A DNA stretch of 64,000 nucleotides from Apostichopus japonicus (lineage: Eukaryota > Echinodermata > Holothuroidea > Aspidochirotida > Stichopodidae). The notes under the pieces are model-generated. The model saw only the letters and a list, made by a program, of their open reading frames with translations. It made no database searches and had not been told where the DNA came from. Positions within the stretch are counted from its first letter, which is position 1; each line of letters begins with the position of its first letter. Where the stretch lies: positions 20,810,001 to 20,874,000 of the forward strand of contig NC_092569.1 in assembly GCF_037975245.1 (NCBI RefSeq), read 5' to 3'. The position numbers were made by a program, and so were the translations under genes. This document shows, piece by piece, positions 14,301 through 27,274 of the stretch.

Positions 14301-14582
14301 TAAGAATCGCTATGACCTTTGACGTGATGAACTTATAGTCACTGTGATTACGCAAGTGCCATTTATTATGAGGAAGTTTCGCCGTGTTTAGCAATGGCAT
14401 AACACATGAATTATTCATTAATTGCACTGCAATAAATGCTATCTTAACCTTAAGTAATTAGATTGTACTAAAATGATAATTTCGTTTTGTTACTTACCCA
14501 TCGCTATTACGAAATCGATGTTCTGCCTAATCAGTAATCCAGCAAGAAAGATGTAGGTCCAAGTAACAAGGCAATTAGCCAT
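8376..14582 (-). pseudogene. FReD gene A: mucin-TIL-EGF-fibrinogen-like, damaged
   Basis: Exons read from homology, phases and GT-AG signals: 14498-14582 (ATG, signal peptide MANCLVTWTYIFLAGLL), 13649-13708, 13302-13421, 12853-12981, 12175-12321, 11583-about 11850, 10884-11089 (TIL), 10069-10357 (TILa-like + EGF + FReD start), 9041-9308, 8376-8626 (ends MKIKPL). The FReD end keeps the Ca-site type motif TYDQDND, an NCA cysteine, GGWWF and LNGIYGG. Damage: an in-frame TAA at 12881-12883; no AG acceptor at the 11.85 kb exon, whose former internal donor reads GTCACT; and, against gene E, a 2 bp loss near 10197-10205 that shifts the EGF frame and removes its Cys. Exon 2 has TTC where gene E has Cys TGC. 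The Ser/Thr exons could be skipped without a frame change, but the EGF frameshift cannot. Most likely a recent pseudogene, unless the deletion is an assembly error. AATAAA on the minus strand at 8164-8169 is a possible polyA signal. Confidence 0.8.
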
Positions 14583-15299
14583 CTTCAAGTTGTAATAAAT
14601 GTTCAGTACTCTTACAAGCTCAAATCAATATTATTCTAACCAGATGAGCTAGATCGTATCTAAAGTCACAAACAGTTACCAGATAGAACTGTCTATTACA
14701 AATTGTATGCCAACCTCATTCGGTAATAAATATGAAATAAATATGTAATTAAAGCAATAAATGTTTACTCAGCCGAATTCGATATTACAGCCTGCTGTTT
14801 TGCCATTTTAAGCACAAAGAGGTTTAGTAGAAACAATATATTCTAAGAAAAAATTGTGCCACAGGAAATTTGTCAATTAGGTAGAGAATAAATATTCATT
14901 TAGGTTAAATTTCACATGTTTGTTCAAGAAACGAGGGTAGTGTATGTCATTAAAGAAATTCGATACACTTTTGAATATACAAAGCGCCTATAAATGTAAC
15001 AGGTAACATTACTTGGTAATGTTATTTGAAGCTTTAACGATTCATAATTTGGAACAATTGTTGAGTATGTCTAGTAAATATACATGTTACTGCTTCCTCT
15101 GAAATCTTCTTCCAATGAAGTTGGGAAAATTTGCTTTTTAATGAAAAACTTTGCCCGAGAAACATTTCTTTCAATGTTAAATATCACATATAGTGCATGA
15201 CTATTGACGTCACACTAGCCAAAAAACGGTGAATAAAATATTGGGAACACAATTATTAGATCCAGGGCATGTCGTGGCAGCATTAATTGCTTTATATCA

Positions 15300-16415
15300 T
15301 TGGAGTTGCAGTTGATCAATATAATTGCCCAAGAAAAACTGAGCGTACCCGAAAAAGAAGGGCACGGATTAATTTATGTATAAATATCTAACAAAGAGTA
15401 AAATAATATTGAACCACTTTTCAACAACAACAAATAATTCAATAACAAACTTCATTGTCATCCAAAAAATGTTAAAGTTCTTTATTTACAAATGTAAGTC
15501 TTACACACTGTTTGACTAAACTTGTTATTAGTAAATTAATATTTCTGAATTCTAACACATCATACTTTAGCATTAATGTTAATTACCTATAAAGCCTCAT
15601 GTTCTTCTACAGCTGATACCTTGTAAATATGTTGTTGACCGAGCTAGCAAATTTAACGAACTTGTGACATTGAAAGTATCGCACAATCCAGCTTTCCATT
15701 ACGGCACTTTACCTTATTTTGCACATTTCCTTGAATCTCCTCAAGCAAATAGTGAACAGGTGCTACACATAAATTTCGTATGCTAATAAGTCATTTTATT
15801 AACGATGATACGCTAATCCAAAACATACTTTCTTAATAAAACTAGTATGTTGAGGTCCAAATAAAATAACATAGAATAACAAAGCTATGTGATGCCAAAA
15901 CCTTTTCGTTTGATATTTGAGAGGATCCCATCACAGTGAAGGTAATCTGCTTTATATAAGAGTTATAATCTGTATTACGAGGTGAAAGTGAAAGCGGTTC
16001 CTATTACAAGTTTGCAAATTGTTTCCTTACATATGACTTCTGATACCAAAAATGTGTCCGTGCAACACAATCGATAAATTAACTATTATATTCCTCATCT
16101 TGTGAATAGGAGGGTGTAGTATCTTTATCAACTACAAGTTTAAATTTGAATATCATAATCTGCTGGTTTTGGAAAATTGAACATACAACCCTCATTCCCC
16201 TGTCATGATGTGGTCTTATAGTAACGAAACTTGAGTAATAAGACTCACACATCAGTTCTCCATAATCTTAGCTTCTAGTGTTTTAATAATATGACCTGAT
16301 TATCAAGTTCATTGCATGTTCGGAGGGCCAAAACGTCACATAGTATTTTTTTTTTAGATCCGTGGGTATCACGATTTCACAGAAGAAATGGTCGTGAATA
16401 TCTGTTAGTAGAGCC
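15300..16415. other. Intergenic between genes A and B
   Basis: No gene seen. It includes the junction near 15349 where block 2 has 6.8 kb of extra sequence. To the right, 15350-16415 matches 60267-61341 closely, so it is the 3' flank shared by genes B and G. Confidence 0.6.
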
Positions 16416-19400
16416 TCACAACGGCTTAATTTTCATATCCACTGCTACAACAGAACAGTTGTAATCGAAAGTATTCCATTGAAACAAGCATATTCCTGTA
16501 TCCCAAGGGCCACCGTAGATTCCATTTAACGCAATAGTAAAACAACCATTGAACCACCAGCCGCCGGGATGGAATTCACTAATAGCACAATTTTGAAGAA
16601 CTAAATCATTGTCCTGATCGTAGGTAGTAAATTTCATATCTCGATGGTAATCCATGTAGTCATAATCTGTTTAATATAAAAAGAGAGTTTTTATATTAAG
16701 CTTCTTTAAAATTTCATGAGAAGACTTTTTAAAAACTTATCCATTTCTTTTTACAGTTATTGTTACAGGCTAACTAAAAAAAAAACACACAGATATGTCA
16801 TATACTTTTCGGATGCAGTCTAAAGGCTTCCTGTAGCCTAAACAAGCATGAAACCTCAATTTAGCATTGTGAACCTTTCGATTTTAGTTGAAGTATCCCA
16901 AGAACTTCGTTAGCATTTGCATATTAGTAATTCCCCTTCGCACTCTTTCAAGCGTTTTAAGAGGTCTTGACAAATATGCTATGGCATTAAGAACAAACAA
17001 CTACACATTTTACATTCAGTCAACAAAACCAGACTAAATTGAACTTGTCAGAGGCATGTGATATTCGCGGAAAAATACGTACCAAAGCTCCCTGTGTAAC
17101 TTCCAAGCGTTATCTCGTATTTTGTTGCCTCGGAGCTAATTCTAAAAAGATTGTAATGAAGATATTCACTGGCATCATTGGTGGTGTTGAACCAAATTTC
17201 AATTCTGAGTTGATGATCTCTCTCGGCTGATATGACATGTATTTTCTCATTTCCAATCCAGAAACTAGAATTGAGATCGCCAAATCCATCTCTGTAGGTT
17301 ATCCAATCATTGAAAAATGACACAGAAGCATCAACTCGCCTCTGAAACAGCTGTATAAAAAATAACCGCTTGTTTTAGAACGATACACAAGTTGAATATG
17401 TACAGTTTAACTGAAGGTGACAAGAGTTGCCTCTGGAAGAGATCTCATAATTGCTGAAGTGAGTTTATGCGACGACAAAACAATTGGGAAGACTTCATGA
17501 TAATAAAGAAAATACTGAAGTTGCTACTATTATGCAATTAGTTAATTCTATAAACTGTGCTTTCTTGTCTTCTTCCTATATGAACGTTACCTATATGATG
17601 GCATATCTCATGTAACCTACAAGGTTTGCAGAAGTTACTCAAGTGACGAACGTTTGGTATCGCTGGTCGAAATTTGACCCAGAGCGAAATATAAAGGGAC
17701 TAATGCCGTCATTTGGTCAAGAATTTTGTTTCTAGTAGTAGCTTTGGGAACAATCTAAGATAGTAGTTAAAGATCGAAATATAAGTGAATGTTAGATTAA
17801 GTGGAATATAATCAACATCAACGTCTTGTTTACATGATCACAGGGTAATAGCGACTCCGCGTTTTGATTAGTAAGAGGACAGGAACATTACAGCGGGCAG
17901 CCACGTATACTTAAAATGTGTTCCAGCAATAGTGTTACAGACGTATGGGATAATATTAATAATATAAAAGAAAAAGCATCTGCAAAAGAACATTTACGAG
18001 TTATGCGAAATGTGAAATGACAAGTGTCTTGGTTTCGTGAAGAAAACTTACCATCCAACCACCTTTGCAATAAACTTGGAAAGGTTCATGTGCCCAAGAA
18101 GGCGGATGTATCAAATAAATGCCTTCTTTGGTGGACAAACCATAATAAACATCCTGGCAGTTTGTGGTTACTTGACAAGTCGTACCATTTCCCCAGTAGC
18201 CCTCTTTACACTCGCAAGATGAACTTTGACCTTTGCTCTGGCATGTTGCATCATTACTGCAAGAGTATTCTTCACAGTGGAGAACATCATTTTCACATGT
18301 GCAACGTCTTGTGCAGTTAAAGTTAACATGCAATGATCCGTTCTGTGCAGAAATGTTCAAGAATACGAGCAAGTCGAGAGAAAATGTTAACTCTGCTCAA
18401 ATGAGACTTCATTCAACGGTTAATAATATATAATACATTAGTGGAAACTTTGACGTTATATTCATTGTCTTTTTTAATCTGAACTTTAATGCCCCCCCCC
18501 CCAAAAAAATGGGATATCGGCACGTTGTGACTACTGCATTTTCTGAATGGTAGATATAATAACTTCAAACGAATCTTCAAATCAATTTTTCTGCCCAACC
18601 TAAAGATGTCATAAGTGATATCCGAATCTGACTAGTATTAACCTATATAACCTTCAAATTGCGTTTCGAAAAACTTCGTATTTCGTAAACGGTTAAAGAA
18701 AGTGAATTTTTCAACGGAATAAGTAAGAAGCCTATAATAGGAATAAGTATGGACACAAGAAATGTACGCGCTCGTTTAGTTCTTGATATTGATGTTTTTT
18801 ACACTCTCTAAAAGAGATCTTCGAAAAACGTGACACATGCGAAAAATGAAAAATGTCGAGCTATGTGAAAATACCGACATGACTCCCATGAACGAGTGGT
18901 AGCATCCGCATTCATACAACGGTATGCATGCTCCATCTCTGATAAGGAATCCATCTGGACAGACACACGTATAACCTGGTTCATCGTCACAGCTTTTAAA
19001 ACAACCATTGAGTCCATCGGGATCATCGCACGTAGTTTGGCATGAACGTGCATCCATACCATGTTGGTTGGGCAAGATTCTGAAGTAAAATGACATGTTC
19101 AAGTCGGCGGTCGTAAAAATTGCCCTTTACTATGCAATCAACAACATGACGGTTCTTTCAAATGCTCACCTGGCCAAATGTTTACAAAAATTAGAAATTC
19201 CGAACGGAGATATTACATCCCAGAAGAAGTCTCGTAAGTATAATACTGTAAGAATTATTTTCAATATCATTTTGAGAGGTAACAATCAGAATATCGTTAC
19301 TTGTAGCTTTACCACTTCAGTTTGTTTCTGACATGTAAAAGGTCAATTAAACCGAGGTTAATTCAGCACATTGCGAAGAATGTCTGTTGTGAATGGTAAT

Positions 19401-22268
19401 GTTATTGGTTGGCTATTATAACATATTCTGATTGAGATATGAAACTAAGCTATCAAATATGCACACATGTTACTGTTTAATCAAATAAAGTAAGTTACAA
19501 TAGTGTCTTACCGTCTAAGTATTATATAATATAGATATTTGAGAAGGCCAGGCGGTAGGGAATACACGTATGCCTATCTAATTGTTACAATTGTTCTCCA
19601 ATTGTGAACTGAAGTAATTGTAGACTTAATGGTATACATTTTTAAATCACCTGTTGTAGGCATCCGTGTTGTTGATAGCTCAATTGTACTAGTAGCATTA
19701 GTTGTCGATGGCGTTTCAACGGTTGACGTTAATAAACGTATTTCCTGTTAATTCTTTAAACCATCGAAAATAAGATAAATCTATATCAACTGTAATAACT
19801 TCGAACAAGTGTATACAGACTAAATAACTAATACTGCCGTATGTTTGTTGCTCAGATGAACATTCATCATGTATCAGCTGATGAAGATGCATGGGAACCA
19901 ACGTTTCTGACGAAACAACTGTAGTCGTAGATAAATTTGATGTTAATTCTATCACTTAATCATTCAAGCTCTAGACAAAACGAAAAACCATCACGTTACC
20001 TGTTGAGACCATCGATGTTGTTGAAAATTCATTTGTGCTGATGGTTGTCATTTTATCGGTTGACCGAAGTAATGTTGTTTCATCTGTTGAGTGCATGGTT
20101 GTACGTAATAATTTACTCGGTGTTGTTGCTAGTTTATTGATTGAATCTAATGATTGATTAATTAAATATCACATTAGTTGATATTTACAATCATAACACT
20201 AAGTTTTAAATGGTCCCGTAATACTTAAAAAAAAATAGACACATTATAGGACGTTAGCATACGATTATAAAATATTTACCTAACAATCTTAATACACAAC
20301 ATTCTAATGTTTAATTAGTCCAAGCCGTGTAAAACCAAATTCTTCTTGACGTTCACATTGTCGACATAATAATGATGAATACCAATCTGTTTCATGACTG
20401 AGTCAAATAATTAAAAAAGTACACCACATGCTGTATCGTTACCTGTTGTAGGTATCATTGTTGTTGACAACAAACTTTTGGATCGTGTTGTCATTTCATC
20501 AGTTGACGGTAACATTCGCACCCCATCTGTTGAGTATACTGTAGTTGCTGATTGGTCACTCATATCCGTTCCCAACGAATTTTTTGTTGTTGATGTTTCA
20601 CCGGTTGACATAAATGATCGCATTTCATCAGTAGAGTGCATCCATGTTGATTTGATTCCACTCAGTGTTGTTTCCGTTTTTGTTCTCTCATCTGTTAACG
20701 ACAATGATTAGTGTCAGATGTTTTTCTATCTTTTCCAATGTATACTTGCCTAACTCTTTATATATTATACATTAATATCTAACCATCTAAGAAAATATGT
20801 AACCTACCTCGTCAAACTGTCAGAGATATAGAATTAGAGATGTTTCCCGAGAAATATTCGAAAGAATGTTTCGATAGCAAAGTACATATTCTTAATACTT
20901 ATCAGCTTGTTGTGTTCTTACTTTACGTTGTGTTGATATTATCCCCCCCCCCCCCCGGTTTATGTCATGAGTGAGATGGTGTATTATACTTGTATTTTGG
21001 ATTCATCAATTGTAGTTGTAAAATGCTATAGCCATTATAACTAATGACTTTGTAAAAGTCAGTTTTCGATACATGAAATCATGATATGCAACTTACAAAC
21101 ATATACAATTATTTCCAGCATTTCTTTTGACTCATTACCATTTGGTTAACATAACGATATACGACAGCAAATAGTGTTGTCTATATTAGTATTCAGACAT
21201 TTCAACTAGGACGTAAATATTCACTCAATTTTATGTCGGTGGCTCTGCCGAGAAGAGTTAAACTTAATAAATACTTACATTTAGTATTCACATACAATAC
21301 TCCTGATATACAACCTGGCAACGAGAACTCATAGCGAGCATTTCGTTTGACGTATTACCATTCTTTAACATATATTACAACGCTATACGGAAGTAAATAA
21401 AGTTTGTTTACACAATTATATGTACAAAGTGAGTTTTATATTAGTGAGTCTGTTTAAAGAAACAGATAACTGAACATCCGCTGCCATCAAAAAATTAAGT
21501 GGTTCGTCTGAACCGAAAATATGCATATATATTTCCTTCTAAAACAGATTTATTTGATGTCTTGATGCTCTTTCTTTCTTTCCCTTTGGGCCAGTACTCA
21601 GAGCGTTGGATGCCAAATAGAGTTTATAGTTAGAGAGGATGGTTGTAAATATATCTTCACTACAACTTCCCATGAATAAGCAAAGCGCTTAACTAAGATT
21701 CAGTCATTTCAGGATTCTCTATATATTCACCAAATAGTTCATAATAATTACTATTATGCATATGACATATACGTTTCAATATAATATGTTAATGAAGCTT
21801 CAAATTAAATTACTGTTCCTTTTGCAGGGCAAAAAAAGTCAGTTTTTACTTCGATACATTTATTACTTGTCTACATCTATAACTTCTTAGATTACTTAAA
21901 TAGCAACTGTTACTTACCGGCACTCGGTATAACCTCCATTTGATTGCTGCAGTTACCACCACAAGGCATAACGTCATCTTTAAATGAGTGTGGTTTTGTG
22001 CACTTGAAAAAAGCTGAAATCATAAGAACTGTTAGTTTAAAGATCATAATCGAGCAGTTACATAACAAATATTTGCTACAAGTATAATAACTGATCCGTG
22101 TTTGCTGATTCATGCTTTTTCTTTAAATTCACAACGTCAAAGTAATGAGATGAAATGTTAGATCTACTTTCCGTTATTCTACTTACCAACGCTTCCCGCC
22201 ATCGAAGAATAAATGCAAATACCAAGAAGGAAGCAATGAAAGATACACGAAAACTGAATTCCACTCAT
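16416..22268 (-). pseudogene. FReD gene B: mucin-TIL-EGF-fibrinogen-like, TIL frameshift
   Basis: Exons: 22187-22268 (ATG, signal peptide MSGIQFSCIFHCFLLGICIY), 21918-22013 (three Cys; unlike exon 2 of A and E), 20443-20691 and 20000-20128 (intact Ser/Thr-rich), 19651 to about 19740 (start uncertain), 18875-19079 (TIL), 18052-18342 (TILa-like + EGF + FReD start), 17083-17350, 16416-16666. The EGF and FReD exons are open, with LVLQNCAISEF, GGWWFNGCFTIALNG and a KPL end. The TIL exon is one base shorter than those of A, E and G: B reads CACGTTCATGCC where G reads CACTGTTCATGCC near 19049. This shifts the frame and removes the first TIL cysteines. Without that base the gene would be open, so it is either a very young pseudogene or an assembly error. 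Signal peptide and disulphide-rich domains point to a secreted protein. Confidence 0.8.
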
Positions 22269-22379
22269 CTTCTTTTCTCAATGTTTAGTAGAAATTAAGA
22301 GTTTTTCTGGATAATTCCTTGTCAAGCTCATCAATGTTCTAAGTTACTTTGAAAACCCTCGTGTTGCTACGCAGATATC

Positions 22380-22470
22380 GAAGTTTTCGGGAACACACAA
22401 CCAATCACGTGATTCAAGTTCGGCGTTATTGTTAATGTTAACATTCGCCAAAAAGCGACAAAAGAAAATG
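22380..22470 (-). promoter_or_regulatory. Conserved 5' flank of gene B with CACGTG
   Basis: About 110-200 bases upstream of the gene B ATG. ATCACGTGATT (palindromic E-box) at about 22403-22413, and the following GTTCGGCGTTATTG...TTCGCCAAAAA, recur at 57071-57125 above the gutted copy F, although the coding exons there are lost. Survival there is weak evidence of a control element; age of the copy could explain it equally well. Confidence 0.3.
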
Positions 22471-22599
22471 GAAAACAGCCACGCTATTGATCGAAAGATG
22501 TTGACGTCTTTTGGAATACAATATGAAGTCTACTTGTTCAGAAGTATACGCAGAGACACAATATTAAAAATCTATGATATATAATCAATAAACAGACCT

Positions 22600-24500
22600 A
22601 ATTCTTTATAATTGAATTAATGAATTTTTATTATGTCTTATATTTGTGATTTTTGGGGTCGTTATTTAAGAAAACGTATTTTTTATATTGTTTATATTGT
22701 AACTCACTGTTTGTAATATCAACGAGGGCTCTTGTTTTTCACATCCGACCTAGATTGAATGGAAAGATTGATTAGGAAATAACTGCTTGTGTACGAAATC
22801 ACTGATGTTTATGACCTTAAAATATATCATGAACAATTTTGTAGAATTACCAACGGTTTGGATTTCTGGCAAATTAGATTAGCGGAACTTCCGCAAACGA
22901 AGAAAAATCTTCCGCAAACAAAGAGTAAAAAATAAATGAGCAGTACGAATGATTATGTTAGACAACATTTCTATAGGATCTGAACTAACATTTACAAATG
23001 ACATTAAATTGACTTAAACCTGAAGAGAAAAATATTCTTTGTGAACGGTTAAGGTTGAAACGTTAATTTTTAACCGACAAAGTCCTTACGTATCACATTA
23101 GCCAAGATGTAATGTTTACAATATAACCAGCAACAATATTACGTTTGAACAACATTACGGCAGCTTTTCTAATATTCAATACTTTATAACTGTTGGAAAA
23201 CGTTTTTAAACACGGGATTCCACTAATGCTCTATGGTATATAGCGAGAAATTACTTCGAAGCGTTACTGAACGAGAAGTAAGATCTGCATTCCAATTTTA
23301 GTATAAATTTTATTCATTTTTATTGACTTTGTTTATGACTATCCAAATTCAAAGTAATTATGCAATGTTCACATTCAACATATAAGGAATATTCATTTAA
23401 CTGCAATAACAAGTCATGATTACTCAGGATACTGAGTGAACGTTTGTAAAGTACAGTACCGCCCTGCCCATAATAACTAAACAACTGGCTGAATGAAGGA
23501 ACAATGATAAATCCCAACGACAAATTATGATGAGACCTAGTTAAGTGGACCATGAACAAAACAGGCCATTAGTCACTGCGACCACCATATACCAATACCT
23601 GTTCGCCATTCATTCATGCCACATATATCACTAAAATTGTTATGCCGACACGTACGTATGCAGCCAAATTAAATAAATATGTATAACATACCGTAATTGT
23701 TAAAATAGCTATTTTAATAATTATGTTGTACTTATTAGTATTACTAGTCCCATATATTGGAGGGCAATATATATGATTACACATTCGTGACTAAATCATT
23801 GAGACATTGTAATTCCAAAACAAAGCTCAAACTACATTTCTAAAGGCAAATCATATCGCCCGAACAAATAAAAAGTTGTTCACTTGTTTCAATCCCCTCA
23901 TAATTTACAACGCCATCAGATTTCCATACGTAATTCGTAGCAACATCTAAAACAGACCTGGTGAACAATATTGTTCATAAGTTTTTCATATAAGCAGCCC
24001 CCATATTTTACCACAAATTCTCCTCGATCCCCTCCCTCTTTGACCACTCCCATGATCGACAATTTTTTTAAAGCACCCCCCCCCCCCGCGCCAGTGTTGA
24101 CAAAGTTATAGCAGACATTACGTGAAAAGTTAGAACTTGAAACGACATAGCCTTAGTGCGTCAAGTCGATCTGAGCTAAACAACAAATTCTGACGCCATT
24201 TTTTTAAGTAGGGCACTATTGTGGGTAAAAGTAGGTACAAAAAGAATTTTAACAACTGATATTTCTAAAATAATATCCTATGCATGGTTACTATCATGAA
24301 AGTTACGAAATTACATCTCACTGTCAATCTCAAGTCCGGGACAGTGTTGCTTTTTGTCGTCGTGAGAAACTAACTATATGCATTCTATCCGAGGATGTGA
24401 AACGAAAATGTAAATACTTGGGAGCTAGGATCCTCCCCAATCCCAACCATGGTTCATGTCAACAAAATATTCGACTTATACACTATGTATAGTTCTATGA
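22600..24500. other. Intergenic; no gene seen
   Basis: AT-rich DNA upstream of gene B. Up to about 24060 it matches 57.3-58.95 kb, for example ATCTTCCGCAAACAA and the CCACTCC/CACCCC tracts. No coding signal is recognisable. Confidence 0.55.
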
Positions 24501-25092
24501 AATGAGCGGTTACTTTTTATACAGCTGTTTCAGAAGCGGGTTGATGGATCTGTTTCATTTTATGAGACTTGGGATAACTAGAGAGATGGATTTGGTGATC
24601 TTAATTTTAGTTTCTTGCTCGGAAATGAGAAAGTACACGTCATATCAGCTCAGAGAGATCATCAACTAAGAATTGATATTTTGTTCAACAATACCTATGA
24701 TGACAGTGCATATCTTCATTACAACCTGTTTCGAGTTAGCTCCGAGGCAACACAATACGAGATAACGCTTGGAAGCTACACAGGGAGCTTCGGTGCGTAT
24801 TGTTCCGCGAATGGCAACTACCTCTGAACAGTAGTGTGGCTCAGTTGACTGAACTTTGAGGTATATTGATTTTGTTAGTGTTGTACTTTATTTATCAGGA
24901 CCGCTTAGGACGAGTGCAAGAGAGAGAGAGATGGGGAATTGTTAATCTTATAATGTCAATGAAGTTCTTAGAATACATTTTAAAAAAACCCAGAGAAGTA
25001 CACAATCCAAAGTTGAGGCCAATGTTGTTAACTTTCATTCTTGTTTAGGTTATAGGAAGCTTTAGTCTACATTCGAAAAAGAAGACACAAAC

Positions 25093-25097
<5 letters not shown>

Positions 25098-25164
<67 letters not shown>
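25098..25164. repeat. (AT)n microsatellite
   Basis: Alternating AT with one GAGT interruption, in the intron between the two exons of pseudogene C. Confidence 0.95.
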
Positions 25165-25167
<3 letters not shown>

Positions 25168-25387
25168 GCCTAGTAATTGAATATACTGTTTACTTGCTTT
25201 ACATTACTTAGCTAAATATTGTAAAAGGAAATATTTGGTAAGTGTGACGACAGTGTTCCCTTCAAATTTAAAACGAAGCTTATTTTAATGAACTCTCTTG
25301 TTTATACATTTAACAGAATATGACTACATGGATTACCATCGAGATATGAAATTTTCAACTTACGATCAGGACAATGACTTAGCCAAC

Positions 25388-25448
25388 CCTCCGCTTTGTA
25401 CTTCTGTGGAAAAACAAATAAATAAATAAATAAAAATAAATAAATAAA
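25388..25448 (+). mobile_element. 5'-truncated LINE tail inside pseudogene C
   Basis: CCTCCGCTTTGTACTTCTGT followed by GGAAAAACAAAT and AAAT repeats is the same as the 3' end of the LINE fragment at 55917-56880 (read on minus). It interrupts the FReD exon between GCCAAC and TTGTGCT. Only the last few dozen bases were inserted, as is usual when target-primed reverse transcription aborts early. Confidence 0.75.
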
Positions 25449-26320
25449 TTGTGCTTCTTATCATCCCGGCGGTGGTTCAATGCTTGCCATGCTATTATGT
25501 TGAATGGAATCTACGGTGGCCCTTGGGATACAGTTATGTGTTTGTTTCAAAGGATTACACGCGATAAAAACTGTTCTGCTGTGGCAGTGGATATGTAAAT
25601 TAAGCCTTTGTGAGACTGTACTTACAGAGGTTCACAACCATTTTTTCTGTGAAGTCATGAACTCATGACTTTAAAAAATATTGCTTGCTGGATGTCTAAT
25701 GTTAATTGGTTGGAGCGAGAAAGAGGAGGGGGACAGGATTGTGACGATTTGGATAAAAGAACATTCAATGAACTTGATCATCAGGTCATATTAATAAAAC
25801 ACTAGTAGCTAAGATTATGAAGAACTGAAGTGTGAGTCTTATTATTCAAGGTTCGTTTATATAAGGCCACATCGTGACAGAGGAATGAAGGTTGGATCTT
25901 CAATTTACCCGAAACCAGCAGATTATAATTATATAAATATAAAATAGTAGTTGATGAAGCTACTAAACCCTGCTATTTACAAGATGATGAGAATGTTAAT
26001 AATGAATTTGAATTATCAATTGTGTTGCACGGACACGCTTTGTTATCAGTAGTAAAATGTTATAAAAAGAACCACTTTCACCTCGTTACGCGGATTAAAA
26101 CGCTTTGTATAGGGCTAATTATCTTCACGGTTATAGGATATCCCTAAATCAAACGAAATTGTTTTGTATTCACATAGCTGTTTTATTCTCTTTTATTTTA
26201 TTTTACCTCAAAATATGTAATACTTTTATGAAAAAGGACTTTTTGGATTGGTGTATCATTGTTAAGGAAATGACTTATTATCATCCAAAAATTGCTTGTA
26301 GCACCTTACTGTTTGCTTAA

Positions 26321-26321
<1 letters not shown>

Positions 26322-26369
<48 letters not shown>

Positions 26370-26417
26370 TAGATAGATAGATATTTATGCATATATATAT
26401 ATATATATATATATATA
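26322..26417. repeat. (AT)n with short (GATA)n
   Basis: Alternating AT around GATAGATAGATAGATA (about 26366-26382). Confidence 0.95.
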
Positions 26418-26877
26418 CAAAGAGAAAGAGAATCAAGATAGATGAGAAATAGACTTGAAATATTAATTAACTTAACTCCTAGCTGTAATATCAATACATA
26501 GTAAAAGTTAGTGATAAAAGGAGATACCACGATCGCTAATCAATGGCTACGCGTGCTATTTTTGCTATTTTGCAAGTGAGAAGTTGTCAAGTTTGCTTTC
26601 CAGAAAGGGTGTCGATTACTGTAAAGTTGATAAAATCTCTTTACAGAAGAAGCCTTAAAATGTGGTGAAGTCAGTCCGCAGACTTAAAGGTTGAAAATGG
26701 AGTGTCCAGTTCCGGTCAAAGTAGGCATCCCGTTTAATAGGTTGAAAATTGATAGAAATGTTCGTCCAATAATGTAGCAGAAACAGTATTAGAACTTCCC
26801 AAAAATAATTGACGAAAACGGGATACACGATGCAAAGACTGTAGAAAATGTAGGTCGTATGGTTTAGTTAATATTTG

Positions 26878-27095
26878 TTATAACCAATTACTTGTTGACA
26901 TCTGCAAGTAACTGCTGATATCAAAAAATAATTGCTGATAAAAGAAAATGAATTTCTCATTCAACAAATTATTTGCTGATATCAACAAATCCATTGATGA
27001 AAACAGTAGTTTATTTAATGATATTAACAAATGAACTGCACATATCACTAGTACATATTGTTGTTGATGTTGACAATTCAATTGTTGATATCAGC
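26878..27095. repeat. Degenerate (TTGTTGATATCA)-like tandem repeat
   Basis: Words such as TTGCTGATATCAACAAAT, TTGTTGATATCAG, CTGCTGATATCA and AATTGCTGATAA recur at irregular 15-25 base spacing. This looks like an old, decayed short tandem repeat rather than coding sequence. Confidence 0.55.
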
Positions 27096-27274
27096 GATTC
27101 AAGTGTAACGACCGAACGTTCTTGTTACTATTGAAGAAAAGCGCCACCACCACCACCACAACAACGCCGCGAATTCGGAAGTACTGTACAAATGGGCCTT
27201 TACAAGATAATCTCGCTAGTTCAGTGCAATGTATATCAACTTACGTCATTTGGTGAAATCCAATGACTCTAGAG

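Larger units (their letters stand above)
24525..25613 (+). pseudogene. FReD pseudogene C (inverted, two exons)
   Basis: Plus-strand remnants of the two FReD exons. 24525-24792 has exactly the family length of 268 bases with CAG acceptor and GTGCGT donor. It reads LFQKRVDGSVSFYETWDN, then TAG (24579-24581), then RDGFGDLNFSFLLGNEKVHVI through SYTGSF. The last exon is 25317-25613. It starts EYDYMDYHRDMKF and keeps a DQDND-type stretch, but 61 bases (25388-25448) interrupt it. These end in an AAAT repeat and match the 3' tail of the LINE at 55.9-56.9 kb. A second stop (TAA for AAA) precedes KPL. No TIL, EGF or Ser/Thr exons are seen upstream. The 3' flank (25.7-26.1 kb) is the inverted equivalent of the gene B 3' flank (16.1-16.3 kb). 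Confidence 0.85.

Noticed and set aside
17039-17230. Plus-strand open frame MNLSEACDIRG and its repeats at 8997 and 61967
   Set aside because: Antisense shadow of the conserved minus-strand FReD exon; it recurs because the exon is duplicated.
18808-19062. Separate protein MVWMHVHAKLRAMIP
   Set aside because: Out-of-frame reading of the TIL exon of gene B caused by its one-base deletion; the same type of shadow occurs at 49742 and 63723.
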